Part shown: one piece after another, positions 26,432-40,717 of the stretch | How the letters are laid out: the number at the start of each line of letters is the position of its first letter | Numbering within the stretch: position 1 is the first letter of the stretch | Assembly (NCBI GenBank): GCA_022316685.1 | Contig: JAKJHU010000067.1 | Location: 620,001 to 684,000 of the forward strand | Reading direction: 5' to 3' | Length of the DNA: 64,000 nt | DNA from: Progne subis subis | Taxonomy: Eukaryota; Chordata; Aves; Passeriformes; Hirundinidae | Notes under the pieces: generated by a model | Database searches by the model: none | Told to the model about the DNA's origin: nothing | What the model saw: the letters and a program-made list of their open reading frames with translations, nothing else | Made by a program: the position numbers and the translations under genes

Positions 26432-27025
26432 AATGCTTTTTGAAAATCTTTCTTGTGCCCATCTGTATTTCTTGAAACCTAACACCTTTAAAAAGTGAGT
26501 CCAGAGTGACTTCACCAAGCCATTACTAGAAGAGAAAGGACTTGAAGACAGATCCTAACTTTATGCCACACTCTTTAGGTAATTTTTTTGCCCTTTCAGG
26601 CTTTCTTGGTCACGATTCTTATAAATCTCAGTGGGAGCAAAATTACTAGTGTTGGAATTATGAGCCAAGAGTGAGGAAAAGCTGACTTAGATAAATTTTA
26701 TTTTGCAGTCTTGCAAGCCAATTTTTAATAATCCACTTTATGGCCCTCTACACTTTGTTGAATTGTGGGATAAAAAAGTGCAACTGACATAATTCACCAC
26801 ATTGCCATCTAAATGCAGACTCTAATTTGGAGAGAGCTGAAGTAGAAAGTCAAAATTAAATTGGTTTGGTTTATTTCAAGCCTCAGCCTCAAGCCTCAGC
26901 TCTAATGGTATATGCCATTTCACCTAAACAGGTATTTTTATTGTTTCATATGGAATCAAAAAGTATGCATTGGAGTTCCAATCTATTGTAGAATTAAATA
27001 GACATTTTCACTTGGGTATACTCCA

Positions 27026-27102
27026 GGAGTGAAATTATGGCCCTATTCAATCTGATGGAACTTTTGCAATTGACTTCAAGAGGGACTAGGACTTCACCCC
27101 AG
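27026..27102. mobile_element. imperfect palindromic element, possible old MITE
   Basis: The left half (GGAGTGAAATTATGGCCCT...) and the reverse complement of the right half (GGGGTGAAGTCCTAGTCCC...) can be aligned along about 34 bases with roughly two thirds matching, meeting at the centre near 27,064. The wording (TTGCAATTGACTTCAAGAGG and ACTTCACCC) resembles a short palindromic interspersed repeat that I recall as common in turtle and crocodile genomes. That recollection was not checked. It could be a decayed MITE. Confidence 0.45.
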
Positions 27103-28222
27103 GAGTGTACTTTCAGGCTAGCTAACATCTTTTTTTAATGTACCCCCTACACAGCCTATTAAATATTCTTGTCATTACAGAATACAGAAGAGCCCATTTT
27201 CCAATTTGTCTCGCTCTGACGAGCACTGTTTCATAGAGCTCCTCTCAACCCCTGTTGTTTCCTACTTACTAGTTAGAGCATGAAAAAGCCAGTGGGTCAG
27301 AGGTTGCTTTCTCAGTCATCACGTATACCTTCGAGCAGCTAACGGAGCATGAAGGCTTCCTAACGGGCAACCTGAATTTAGTTACAGGCTTTTGACATAC
27401 CTGGTCCATCTTTTATTTGAAGGTTTTTATTATAGGCATGGCTTAGTAAAAAAACCCCATGACTTGAAACAGCTGGCCTATGGAAGTCATAGGGAGAGAA
27501 GGCACTGTGGGAAAGGACAGGAAAAAAGGGTTCTGAGCATCTCTTATGCAACCCCAACAGAAAGAAAAAATTATCCTGTGTTTTAGTTACTATATCTTTT
27601 GTTGCCTCTTACAAAAAAGCTGCTTTGATTTGTAGTGCATTTCAGTAACTCTGAAAACAGATTACCTTTATACATGCATAGAAGCACCCCAGAGTCTGCA
27701 TGTGCTGCCATCTCTGCAACAGTGCTCTGGCTGCTGCTATTCCACAACACTGCCTACAGCTAACTGGAAGACAGAACTGAAAGAAAAACACAAAACCTGG
27801 TTATTTTCACCCAACAGTGTTTACTAGGGGATACAGGAGGGTTGGATTTAATCACAATTAAATTTGGGGGGATAAAATATGCCAACTGAAAAACACTGAA
27901 GCTGACTGTAAGTTTTTTTGTGTGAAGGATCTAATCTGCCAAGTGCTCAAGGAGATTTTCTCTGGGTTTAATGGGAAAACTTAGGAGCCTCCTCTGATGT
28001 AGTTAGTTTAACAAACATTTATCTTCTGCCTAGATATTTATATTAAAGAAATGTTTTCATTTATTTGTGTAAATAGAATAAAAATCAAAATCTTTATGAT
28101 AAATTCAGGGATGCCCAAAATCTGAATTAACTATCTGTTTCCTTAATTGTAACCAAGAAACTAACTATGCAATCCTCTGTTCATGTAATATTCTGATCAG
28201 AATAAAAAATACATCAAGAACC

Positions 28223-28227
<5 letters not shown>

Positions 28228-28260
<33 letters not shown>
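28228..28260. repeat. pure poly-A tract, 33 bases
   Basis: Thirty-three uninterrupted A. No AATAAA-bearing retrocopy body is recognisable immediately upstream, although AATAAAAAATACA lies about 20 bases before it. Confidence 0.95.
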
Positions 28261-28261
<1 letters not shown>

Positions 28262-28786
28262 CCAAAACAACCTAACAGATGCAGTCCCATGAAGACAAAA
28301 TTATTTGCTTGATTTTTATGCAGACATTCAGCTATAGAATCCCATGAGATCAAATACTAGGAATTAGACTAAGTACTATAGATTACATTAAACATACACT
28401 TTTCCTCAATATCACTCACAATTTTCTCTGATACAACTTTGTGAAGGCCTGCACTCTATTTTACTGCTTGTGTAGATAAAAAGCTCTGCTTAGCGCTTAT
28501 CTTCAAAGCATTTTACAAACAAAGCATACTCTTAACTGTATTCAAGTATGCAATAAGTTTTTGAGCCTGAAGTGATTCTTGCTTAATTCAGGAAGGTTAA
28601 GGGACTTTTTATGTATAATAGAGATGGCTAAAATAAAGCACTACTATGGGCCTGATCCAACAAGAGGATAAAACAACCCCTCTATGCTCTGCATATGTAA
28701 TGCACTTGACAGTTTTTAATCTGATTTACTCAACATACGGTATTGTTACTATGGTTACTCTATATTACACTGTCTCACACATGGCC

Positions 28787-28819
<33 letters not shown>
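28787..28819 (+). repeat. (TA)n(TG)n compound microsatellite
   Basis: Alternating TA (28,787-28,799) runs directly into about ten TG units. It is an ordinary dinucleotide microsatellite. Confidence 0.95.
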
Positions 28820-29037
28820 ATGTGTCCTACTACATCCTTACATCACAGGATTTCATACAGTTAATCTTTTGAGATGCTCTAATTCACTAATTGAAAACTT
28901 TTTAATGTATATGTACATTATACAGTATTCACAAAGAAAATAAAAATCTTTGCTTTCCCTCTTTTGTATTAAAGAAACAGCAGAAACCTCAAATGCTATT
29001 GCCAATTCACTGTGTGCCTATATAAATATGTATAGTA

Positions 29038-29055
29038 AATATATATATATATATT
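29038..29055. repeat. short (AT)n run
   Basis: About nine AT units in AT-rich DNA. Confidence 0.8.
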
Positions 29056-32000
29056 TAAACACTTGAACAAAGGGGAAAAAAAATGGATTGTAGAAGACAA
29101 ATGTTTATGGGCCTCTTTTAGATCCAGGTTGAAAGATTGGTTCACTCAATGAAATATCATAATAAAAAAGGTGTTATCTTATTCTTGTTCAGTATGTTCC
29201 CAAAAAGAGTTACCAGAAAAGTGGGCTACTGAGCTGGGTGTGTGATTGAGTGTGTTTGTTTGTGATTTTTAAAATCTATTTTATTTCTAGACTCCTATCT
29301 AGTAGATTCTCTGTTACACTTAATTTTATAATAGAAATCAACCATGTTTATGTTTTTCCTCTAAAAACCAAAATTAGAAGAAAACCTTTCAGGATGTCTG
29401 GGAACAAAATCCTAATAAGATTCATTCTGAGCACTTTTCAAGAACATCATTTTAGCAACTCCAATCCCTTTTGTTTTCATTATTTATCACACTTTAGATA
29501 CATGCAAAGGGTGAGATAAATTAAAGATAACATCACAGTGATTCTCTATCCAAAGGGTAGCAGTTGGATACTTGAACTGAAATACTTTACTGGCAGTGAT
29601 AACAGGTCAGGCTTTGGCTGGATTGGTCTGTTTACTGTCTATGTAGTTAATTAACTCTTTTTATCATAATTTAAAAGACACAAGGCTAATTCAGTTGCTG
29701 TTGTTGATATGAAAGAAAACTGGCCATGTTGAATATATGGATGGGAGATTATCTTGCAGTGCTGAAAGCCAGATGGGACCAGAAAGGCACAGGACAATAT
29801 TTGTAAGCAATTAAAATCTATCTTTTTGCACCAAGAGCTAAAGCAGGGATTTGCTTCTCTAGTAGGCGGTCATCCATCACCTTTTATAGAGATTCTTTTG
29901 TATGTATCCACCTTTTCAAGATTTAATGTGAGTGTACAGAACTGGGTAGGAAACAGAATATAATTAGGCTATTCTTTGGATATGCAAATTGTAGTTATAG
30001 ATTTAAAGGGACTCTGTATCATTTCCAACTTGCACTTACCTTTCAGTGCCATAGAAACATATTTGCAATCAGAGCTTAGGCAGGTCTTAGCTGCACGACC
30101 TTCTGTAGTAGTTATCATTGGTTTAAATAAAATAAAATTATTTTCAGTAAAATGTACAGAGTTTTATGAATTCTTTGGTTTACCACTACATTTACTGTGT
30201 ACTTTCCAGTACAGCTAACTGGCAGAAGCATTAGTTAATGGGATAAAAACAGTGAAAGAATCAGTTTAAAAATCAGTAGTCTCACAGGGATTTGGCTATC
30301 ATCCTACTTAAAAACATCTTCAGTGTATATTCTTGAGAGATTTCTATTGGTGGTTAAAACTGAAGCTAATCAATTTCTCATTCTCAAAATATTTCTCATA
30401 CACCTTAAATGCACAAAAGAGAAAGTATTTTCCATCCATCCCTATCTCTTTTCAAAGCTAGATTACTTCTCTTGTCTCTTAAAAAGCTCTGTAATCATTA
30501 CAATGAAGAAATGGCAAGTAATGAGGCATGTGAACCATGAAGTGTAGGATACTCAGCTTTTCCAGGGAGAAGTTCAATTCCCAGTTTGAGAAATTAGAAT
30601 ACGCTTGGAGGCCTAGAAATATTTTTAGTAGATTGTGGAACAATAACTGCAAAATAATAATTGAATATTCCTAAAATTACTGTAGCCACTTTCTACTTAA
30701 TCAGAATGGTCAATCTAACTTTTTTCCTGTATTTCCTTGCTATCTGTCTCTCTAATATGAACAGTCAAAGAATAAAAATGAAACAGGGTGAGTAGATTTT
30801 TGGACCTGCCCAATGAGGTATTTTTTCCCATCTCTGTTATGGAAAAAGAGATGTCACTCACTGTTGTCTTGTTTTTTCCAGGATAAAAATGACTGTACTA
30901 ACAAAACTATAGAGATTTACAAATTAAAATATAAGAATCATTTTTATTTTAAAAGTAGTTTTTGCAGTATCTTTGTTGCAAGTTCAAATAAAAATATCAC
31001 TATTTTAAAGATAGGGTGATGGCCTCATACATATGGCATTCAAAATATGCTTGTAATTTTTATTATTTTAATGATGTTTCTGGAAAATATTAAGCACTGC
31101 ATATGGACTAACTTGTGTGGGTTAAACATAACCAGTTCTAAACTTATGATTATAATGTTCAAGTCTGCATCCAAAAGTCTAGCTCTGTTTCGCCTTTTGA
31201 ATCTAGGATTCAAGAGATAAATCATTTAACAAATATTTGTTTTTCCATATCCAGGTGTATATGAATATGTTAAGGAAAAATGGCCAATGTTTGCTGTTCT
31301 AACACTGGAAGTAATTTCAATTGTACAAATATGTTTTATATGTTGACCTAATCCATCCCAAATATCATGTGATACTCTATAGATCATTAAAACATCTTTT
31401 AGGATCTGAGTATTAGCATTTACTTGTCATAAACCTCCCATCATCTACTCTCCTAAGACTGTCTCATCAACTGCCTGCTAAGGTTAGATACTTCTATACC
31501 TTGAAGTGACTATGCCAGTGTCTCTTGCCACGTATGTTACAGGATGAAGGGTGGGCTTTATGTCATCCACTTTACTTCATAGCAGGCATCCACTATTTCT
31601 GACCACATTGTTTTCTATAGCACAACTGTGGCAAAGTCTGAAAGCACCTCCATAATACTTAAGAGTTAGTGTACAGCCTGAGCTCTTCTGTGCTTGGCTG
31701 TGGTGGTCCTTGGTCAGCCCAACAGAAACATGCTAACATGCTCAGGATTTTAAGGAGCTTGGGCTATAGGCATTTGCGAGCATACCCTTGAGTGTTTCTG
31801 ATGTATGTAGTGGCAACATCTAGCCATAGAAGTTGGCATGTATGCTTATCAACTTACTGGCAGGCGCCATATATTTTAGTTCCCCTTCCACAATGCTGTA
31901 TAATGAAGAAAGGGAAGGTAGTCAATACTTAGAATTGCAGAAAAAAAATCACAGATGGGCCCTTCATACTACTTTCACCTAAAATTGTAGGTAAAACATT

Positions 32001-32344
32001 TTCTGGCCTATTTGCTTTGTCTAAAAAGTGGTTTGGTTCAGGCTGAGCATCTGCAGTGGACAAGGACAAAACAGTGAGAGGAAGCAAAAGTGATAAGCAA
32101 GGACATTCTGTCTATTATTATATTATAGTGAACTGTCAGGAAAAATTAAATCAAAAGGTTGTCTGATCTCAGAGGAGAATCACAGAGAACTTTAGCTAAC
32201 ATATATGCTATTCTGCCTTATTTTTTACTTTAATCAACGCTTTTTCTGTGCTCTCAATTTTCACTGTTATTCAGGACTGGCAAATGGGCAAACATGACAG
32301 ATACAATTTTAAAAGTTAAAAGGCAGGCTAAAATCTTTTCAGAA

Positions 32345-33178
32345 TGTTATTAGGCATTGTATTTTGTTCAACATTGGTTTAACTGCCTCATGAAGTTCAA
32401 CGAGGGCAAATACAAGGTTCCACGTGTGAATCAGGGCAATCCCAAGCACAAATACAGGCTTGGCAGATAAGGGATTGAGAGCTGTCCTGAAAAGACTTGG
32501 GGATGTTGGAGGATGAAAAACTTGACGCCACCTGTCAGTGTGAGCTTGAAGTCCAGAAAGCCAATCATATTGAATCAAAATAAGTGTGTCCAGCCTGTCG
32601 AAAGAGGTGATCCTGCCCCTCTAATCCATACTTGTGGGGTGCTTCCAGTTCTGGGGTCCTCAGCATAAGATAGACCTTGATTTCTTGGAGTGAGTCCAGA
32701 GGATGGTCAAAAAGACGATCAGAGGGCTAAAACACCTTTCCTGTGAAGATAGGCTGAGAGAGTTGGTGTAGTTCAGCCTGGAGAAAAAAAAAAAAAACAA
32801 ACAACACTGCAGAGAAACCTTATTGCAGCCTTCTAGTACCTAACAGAGGCCTACAAGAAAGCTGGAGAGGGACTTTTGATAAGGACATATGGTGATAGGA
32901 CAAGGGGCAAAGTCTTTTAACAGAAAATTATTAGACTTAAAATAGCTATAAGAAGGAAGTTCTTTACTGTGAAGAAGGTGAGACACTGGAACATATTGCA
33001 CAGCAAAGCTGCGGATGCTCCAATCCTGAAAGTGTTCAAGACCAGGTTGGATAGGGCATTGAGCAGTCTGGTCCAGTGGAGTGTGCCCCTACCCAAGGCA
33101 GGGGGGACTGGAGCTAGACAACCTTTAAGATCACCTCCAATCCAAACAATTCCATGGTTCTGTGATGATTCTATGCTA
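32345..33178 (+). mobile_element. CR1 LINE 3' end, sense
   Basis: This is the 3' end of a CR1 retrotransposon. Landmarks in order are TTCAACGAGGGCAAATACAAGG near 32,396 (with the coding frame long lost), GGGCAATCCCAAGCACAA near 32,430, GAGTCCAGAGGATGGTCAAA near 32,692, AGGCTGAGAGAGTTGG near 32,751, GGAGAGGGACTTTTGATAAGG near 32,866, GTGATAGGACAAGGGGC near 32,891, AAGTGTTCAAGACCAGGTTGG near 33,029 and a terminal TTCTGTGATGATTCTATG tail ending about 33,176. An A-rich insertion lies at about 32,782-32,806. Stops throughout make it inactive. It is closer to the recalled consensus than the antisense copy at 8,715. Confidence 0.93.
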
Positions 33179-36100
33179 TAACAAGTGAACTATTGTAACA
33201 GTACAAATATTAGAGAGGGCACTTTCCAGTACAAAATGCTAGTGTGAGTTTTCAGATGCTGCATTAATCCAGTAAAAATCTGAAAATGTATCTTGGTTAG
33301 TGTTAGGCATTCAGATAGTCTTTCAATAAAATATGCCTAATAGACAACTAAGTGCTATCAATCATTGCTGTAGGACCTCAGAAAGTCAAAATTTGATAAA
33401 GAGTAAATACCTATCTAATGAGTGATATACAGTCAATCTTTTTTAGATTGAGTAGTGTCAGTAAAGGTGCCCTCTTCAAAGTCAGGAAATTTTGAATGGC
33501 TGTTTCAGGATGGAAGAGATGTCATTTAAACTGCACATGGCTGCTGAGTTTTATGTGACCCTTCTGTGTCTTAAATAACATTGCTGTATCTTCCAACTGG
33601 TACTATCCTCATTCTGTATTCTCACTTATGTTGTAGACTTATTATGTACTTTGCTGATGTCCGATTGCAAACAATCACTGCTAATCGGATTACTCGAGTT
33701 TCCATATATTACTTTTAAAGAGCTTATGAGGGTAACCCATTGAGATTAAGAAGGCATAAGGCCTGCTGTTTTCAGGTGCCTTACAGGGAGATGGAAATGA
33801 ACCCACCTTCCCATACAGCACAGCAAAAGTAGAGCAGCTTTCTATCAGTAATTCTCATTTATCTTCAATGTGTCAGATTCAGCACTTTATCATCAAACTC
33901 ACTGTCTTATCACTGCATAGCATTGTAACAGGGATAACCCAAAAACTGTGTTACAAGAGGTTCAGAGGTTTGATATTTGGTTCAATATGTAGCAGTATGT
34001 TTTTTCCTGTTGTGATTTAAGATTGCCCTTTACGCAGCTTAAAAAAGACTATTGGTATATTACTAAGTATTTAGGAAACAAACATGACATTAAAAAGATA
34101 ATCAGTGTTTCATTTAGAAACACAATGTGGAAATATAGAAGGTGAGAGAGGAAAATCAAACATTTTTTTCTGAAAGTTAGTTTCCACAATGATTATACAA
34201 ATGGTGTAAAAGAAACAATGGTTATATTTTAAATATTTCAGTAAACATGTTTGATATTTTTCAGCCAGTATAAACTCTTTTGGATTACAGTGCAAGAGAA
34301 CAGCACTGAGATGATACCATTTTACTACACAAAACATGCAATATTCTTTTTTGGGGTTGTTATTGAGAAAAGACTGAAAATATTTTTAAATTTAACAAAA
34401 AGGTAATGTAAAAAAAATATACTTAAATGACACGATACAGTTTAGAACACCTATATTTTTTTGAACACCGACAAATTTCTTACTGTCTTTATTTTATTCC
34501 AAATTATGTGTTTTCTCTGAAAATGGGTAGCTTTAAGAAGCTAGTATATTTACTGTATTAATTTCCTTAGTGACAAGATATTTTCTCAGAAAATAATTTA
34601 TATATGTAAATATAAAAATATATTTATGACTTATTATGACATTGCTGGGCTTTGATCATGTAAATATGTGTAATTGTGTAGATGTCTGTCTACAGTATAG
34701 TTAAGAAGAAATACTTAATTCTTAAAAATATTTAATTGGAGTATTTGGGGGTAAAGAAGGGCTGTTTTGTACAGCATTAAAGTTTTTCAACACAGTGTAG
34801 AAGTATAAGCATTTCTCACCCCATCCCACACACAGTCTTTTGGTAACACTAATATATTGCCACATTGACTCTCTGTATTGTTTCTGTGTTTCTGGCTCAT
34901 ATATATGTAGTCAGGCTAACTGAAGCGCCAGCCATGTCAGCACAAAACTCAGAGAAAACTCATTTACCTTCTTCTTTTGAGTGTCCTTCCTCTGTCTAAC
35001 CAATTAACACCAGAGTAAAATATAATTTTTCCTCCTACCCATGAGGCATATGAATGCATCAGAGTAGGCTACTCCTGTCTTTCCTGTCATCTCAAGTCTG
35101 AGGTGCAGACAGTGACATTCAGGTGTTCTGAAATGATGCCAGAAATTTTGGTTTAAAAGGCCAAATGAACTGAATTTGAGCTATGTTGTGAAAGTACTTG
35201 TTAAAAAGAGATAAGAGGAAGGAGTAATCTCCTTTCTAGCACACACATATATGATTAAATGTCCCCTGAATGTGTCCATCTGTCTATTCACCTTGTAGTA
35301 CTGACTGGTGCAAATTTTCCAAGTTTAACATCTTTGCTGCAACCACTGTAATAGTACCTGTATGAGCCATTATGTGTCAATATGTGACACATACCAACAA
35401 GTGACATATGTCTTTTGCTGTGTTAAAAGGAAAGGAAATTGGTTTTGCATTACATAAGGAAGTACTTTATGCTAACAAAGTTAAACTTTCTGAAGAGAAC
35501 TTAAGGAAACAGATAGCATGACTAAAGTTTTAATTTTTGAGTATCTCCAGCTCATCCGTGCATGTTGATTGAGCCTAAGGAGACAATAAAACATGGCTGG
35601 ATGAAAGTAATGTTTGATGTCCGATTGTTTCTAAGATATGAAAGGAAGATTATTTTTTCTCTGTGGATTTTTTTGTTGTTGTGTAAATAATTGCCTTCCT
35701 CTTTATCTGATCAAATCCAATTACCTCAGATCTCCCAATGCCCAAGAGCTTTTTGCTCTTTTTTTTTAAACATTTCTCTGTATTAAAACATTTTAACTCT
35801 TGGGTAAATGTTTATTGTCTCTTCTACTTTTAACAAATCTTGAAGTTCCGTTGCTGAATTAAAGTCTTTGATACAAACCTTTTGAGTCTAAATGTGATTT
35901 ATTTCTAAAGAAACTGTAGGCAAGAGATTTGCGTTCCCATTTTTCTCTCTCATGGTATTATCTCCTCTAATGTAACTAGGTTTGTAGCCCCCACTGACAA
36001 GCCTTACCAATAAAGGGAAGAGAAGCACAGGCATCCGAATTTAATTTCCAAGAGTCACTGTAATTTTTTTTTAATGCTGTATTTTTAAAACTAGTTTTTG

Positions 36101-36980
36101 ATTTTGAACATTTTTTTTTTTCCTCTCTTTTTCCCCTGTACTAGAAAGAACACATCAGCTGATCAGCTGTATCCTGCTGGTGGTGTCTTGAACTGTGGGC
36201 AAGACACCACCAAAGCCCTGTAGCTATACGGGATGAAGGTGACCGCTGTGGGAGCATCTAAGAAATAACATCTCACAGTAAACACATTAGGCCTGGCAGG
36301 TTCTGTAACTATTTAGGCTGAAATTTTCCATTCTGGCTAGTTGTGGCAGGACCATGACTTGAGAAAAGTCCGCCAAAATGGTTCAGCTGTTTACAGAAGC
36401 TAGGCTGCAGAAAAATGTGTTGCTTTTCAAAGCTAAATTGTAAGTGACCTTGAAACTTGGCAGAGGAGTAGCATTTGTGTCATTAATGTTTCTTTTGCTA
36501 TCCTGTGACAATCCAAACAAATTTAGCCAAGTTGAAAAAGCACATATGTTCAGTAGATACTTACCAGAAGTTGACTACTGTTACCTCTAAAAAAAGTCAC
36601 TGAACATGTTTTCATCACTTGCTGTTCCTGTTGCTGTCCAGATATGAGATGCTCTGTTTAAATACATCAAAAAAATGCTTCTTTCAGGTCAGAGATGCAT
36701 GGATGAAACTAATTACTTGAGGTTCCTTGCTCTCGGGGACAAATCTTGGCTGTGTGTTACCCCAATAATGGACAGAGGCGCACTTTTTCTGCCTCAGGTC
36801 CCATGTTCCCTCTTCCATGGTCCCACAGGCTTATTGTAGAACTCACAGCCCAGGAGGAACAGAAAGAGGTGGAGGGCTGTTTTGTTTTGTTTTTTTTTTT
36901 TTGGGGGGTGGGGAATGTGGTTTTTAAACCCGGGGGAGAAAGAGGCAGGGAGAGGAACCACAACCAATGGGAAACAACCT

Positions 36981-37003
36981 GGGGGAGTGGGGTGTGGGGA
37001 GGG
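36981..37003 (+). other. G-quadruplex motif
   Basis: Four runs of at least three G (36,981-36,985; 36,989-36,992; 36,996-36,999; 37,001-37,003) are separated by loops of 3, 3 and 1 bases. This fits the standard pattern for an intramolecular G-quadruplex on the plus strand. A CCAATGGG phrase lies just upstream. Confidence 0.8.
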
Positions 37004-40000
37004 ACCAACCAGAGGATACCAACACCAGAACTTAGAGGGGGTATAGAACATACCATGTGCAAAATACGACAAAATAATTTTTGTGTACAAATATGATAAA
37101 CCGCCCAGTGCAATCTAATAACAAAAATGAACTAACTATTTAGTGCACTACAACAACTAATCACACCTACTGTGATCTGCTTTCAGCAAAGACTGGCTAG
37201 AAACTCAAATGGGAGCAAGAGAATTTATCTTTCACCTGCTTTGTCCCTGTCGCAGTCCTTTTCTCCTCTCCCTCCACGATGCAGCTGAGAAAGCTGGAAA
37301 GTTCAGGTACATGGCATTTAAGCAGCCAGAGTGCTGCATTTGTAATAGGAGTTTGGGGAAGGTTTCCCTGGATAAGGAGCAATTGCGAGAGAAGCTGGGG
37401 AGAGGGAGCAAATGAACTGAATTAAATTGAAGAGGAATTATGGGACTCAGAAGTACACAGGTACAGAGTAGGTGGAAAGAAAGGAGGATATTTAAAAAAA
37501 AAAAAAAAAAAAAAAAAGAGACTTTTACTTTAAATAACATGTAATAATGATATCTGACATAAGAAGCTGTAGCCCCATGACATTTTTCTCCGGAAACTGG
37601 TTGCTTTTGGAACAATGTTTTCTCTAAATCACTCCTGCTGTTGCTATAATGTTAAACTATATAGCTAGAATTTTCCATTTCCCTTAAGCAGGGTATTGGT
37701 TTCTTTGAAGAAGTGGTGCATTTCAATCCCTTCCTGTCTGTCAGTATCTGAGGAGTTATTAACTTAGTTTACTTTTTCTTTGCCTTTCAAAATCTGACAT
37801 GGATTTGTCCCATGTCTCCCAGAGGTTTCCGTGCACAATTAGCCATTGGATTCACTGAGTAATTACTTCATTTTTCATGTAAAATGTGCTTGATTTATTG
37901 TATACTTGGGAGTGGAAGGCAGAGATAGGTCAACAACAGTTAAAGGAGATTAGCAGAGAGATTCTCTGCTGCTGTGGTAGCAGTCAATCCCTGGGGAAGC
38001 TGACTGTGCGGAAGCAGTGCCACTCAAACCTTGGCAGTGGTTCACCATTTGACTTTGCCTCTCCTCAGTGGAATTAATATGAGTGACTGCCAGGCAGATT
38101 TTAGTCCCTACCTAGCTACAGACGCCAGCAGACTGTGGAAATGGTGGAGGTGTTTAAAGAATGTGCTTGTGAAAGAAAGCAGATACCTTTTCCTCAATGG
38201 GAGATGTGATCTGTCTTAGAAGCTATCTGCCAGGCAGAGCAGTTTCAGTGTACTGGGGGAAAAATGTAGACTGCCATATCTTTTCAGACAGGTGTTATTT
38301 GTACTCACTGTTCTGGGTTAATGGCTTTTTAAATAGTGGTTTCAAAATAGTTATGCTATAAAATTTATATGGATTAATATGACTTTTTTGTTTCCCTGAG
38401 AAACTAAAAGCATAGAAGGACTTTTTAATGAAGAAACATGAGCTTCTGAAGAGATATATGTATGGTAGATTTTGTTAAATAATATAACGAAAATAACTAA
38501 GAAAATACAAAAAATTTCAGTTGTTATGGAACTCACCATATTTATTGTATTTTTATATCAAATGCATCAGTGTTGGCAATGGTTATTCCTTTTTTTTTTT
38601 GCCATTAGGTTGCTTGTTTTTTTGTTTGTTTTGTTTTGTTTTGTTTTAAATTTTTCTAAGAAGATAATTATAAAGAAAATTGAATGACACTTTTGAAGTT
38701 GAAATTGTTTAACCACAGACACAATTTACCAACAAGCAATGAGAACCACTCCTTGTGAAATGTTATTGGAATTAATTTTATTTAAAGACTGTGAGGAATT
38801 TTATACACAGAAATATGAAAAAAAAAATAGATTGTTTGGTGAATCTCTACTGCTTTTGTATAGGAGATCAAATAAGTGAGTAAAATAGTACTGTTAAGCC
38901 TTAAAATAATGTATATTGGATGATGCTTCTCTGCTAAGCTTGTGCTTTCAAGTCTGTCTCTCAGTATTCCCTTTATGAGAAACTAGTCAGAAATATAAGT
39001 TTTGGTGGTAGATACTTATGAGCTTTCCAAAGATAATGAAGATAATTTGTAACAGGATTTTTTTTTTTTTGTCCTACTTTTGAACACATTTAATTTTTTT
39101 TTTTACTTTTCTTCTGCCAACTTAATGATCTAATCAATATCACAATATAAAAAGATCATTGTACTGTGATGCACAAAAATTTTGGTGTGTACATATAAAC
39201 TCAATATTCCACAATAGCTCCATTTAACCATTAAGACATGAGAAATATATACATACTGATTATAAAGATGCAGTAAGATTATATGATTTTAAAACAGGGA
39301 AGAGTTCAACATTGTGTATTCCAGTGTTTAACTAGTTTATACTCCAAGAAGGAAGGGCAACTTCCTGTAATTAAAACTTCCTTACATAATAATAAAAATT
39401 AAAATATTAATACCTAATACATATTAAGAAATAATAAATTAATAAAAAAATAAATAAATAATAAAATACAGTTAAAGCTCCTTTTTTTTTTTTTTTCTTT
39501 CTTCTTCCCTTTATTCTATCTCCAAACTTTAAAAAGAAAAGGAAAAAAATAGACTCCTTAAACCAGATTCCCTAAATTTCTGTGACATAAAACATGAAAT
39601 GTATGCAATTGCTAAGTACTGTCAGTGAATGGCTATGAGTATAATTTCTGGTGTGCTGATGGGGTTTGACTGTCTGATTTATGTGCAGCAAATCCAGACA
39701 AGTGATTAAAGTGCAAATGTACCCTTTTCTTCTAATCTTACATGTTTTCAAAATTTCCTGTGCAGTAGAACAGAAAGACAAAAACTTAATTCCTGTGTTA
39801 GCAGTGAAAAAAACAGCAAAAAGTTTTAAAGCTCCAAATTGTGTGTCATGTGTAGAACAACTTGCTATTGTCATTGTAAGATTTTAAGAAAGTCCATCAG
39901 GGAAAAAAAAAGTGCCTTAAATTAATTTTAAAAGTCATCACTGTTCAATAGTTGTGACTATGTGGTATCAGAGCTACCAGTCCCAGTACCGTGACTTTCC

Positions 40001-40598
40001 CATCTGATTGTAGTGGGCATAATCCAAGGTGCCATACAAGAAATGTAATATCCTTTTTAAAATATCATATTTTCCTCATGCTTTTTCTTTCATTTGCAAA
40101 ATGTAAGGTGTTGCTTGACTGATATGGAGGGAAGAGAGAAATAATAAAAATCCAAAAATTCAAATAATAGTGAATATTGTTGGCTTTATCTTTTTATTAG
40201 CTTTAAACCAGCTTTTCTGGAGGTAGTCTGTCTTCAAATCTATTCTTAACCTTTGCCAGGATGTCTTAAAATTGATGCATATTTTTTGGCTGGTATTCTG
40301 AGTTTGCCCAGTTTGGTCTGATACAGAAATCATTTCAATGCCTACATTCTCTGTTTTATATAAGAAGACCAAACAGCATACTAGCAGCTGATATAAAATC
40401 CTAGTAGTAAATGTATTTTTCAGAGACGGTACTGGATATTTGTAACTAATACACAGGCTTTGTATTAAGCTGGTTTCGAACTATATGTTTCTAAGACTCC
40501 CTATTCAGTAATTCGTAAAATAAACTTAGCTTGACTTACTCAGTCTTTTCTTGTAGCATTTTTTCAGAAATAAGAAGTAAATAAAAAAAAAGTATGTT

Positions 40599-40717
40599 AA
40601 AAAACAAAAAAACACAACAAAAAAAAAACAAAACAAAAAACAAACAAACAAACAAAAAAAAACAACAAAAACAAACAAACAAACAAAAAAAACCCCAAAG
40701 CAAACACCCCCCTCCAA
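40599..40717. repeat. A/C-only tract
   Basis: The plus strand is almost purely A and C (AAAC, CAAA and CCCC motifs) over about 120 bases. The reverse frame of valine, phenylalanine and leucine codons read through it is not a gene. Confidence 0.85.

Larger units (their letters stand above)
23198..32344. other. gene-free AT-rich DNA
   Basis: About 9 kb without a recognisable exon or full transposon. Features inside it (microsatellites, a hairpin, a palindromic element, a poly-A tract) are listed separately. Open frames reach 95 codons at most and show no domain. Confidence 0.55.

Noticed and set aside
30556..30585. AGTTCAATTCC resembling a tRNA B box
   Set aside because: There is no A box at the right distance and no cloverleaf can be drawn.
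37232..37615. 127-codon minus-strand frame
   Set aside because: It includes a phenylalanine run from the poly-A tract at about 37,494 and shows no domain or codon bias.
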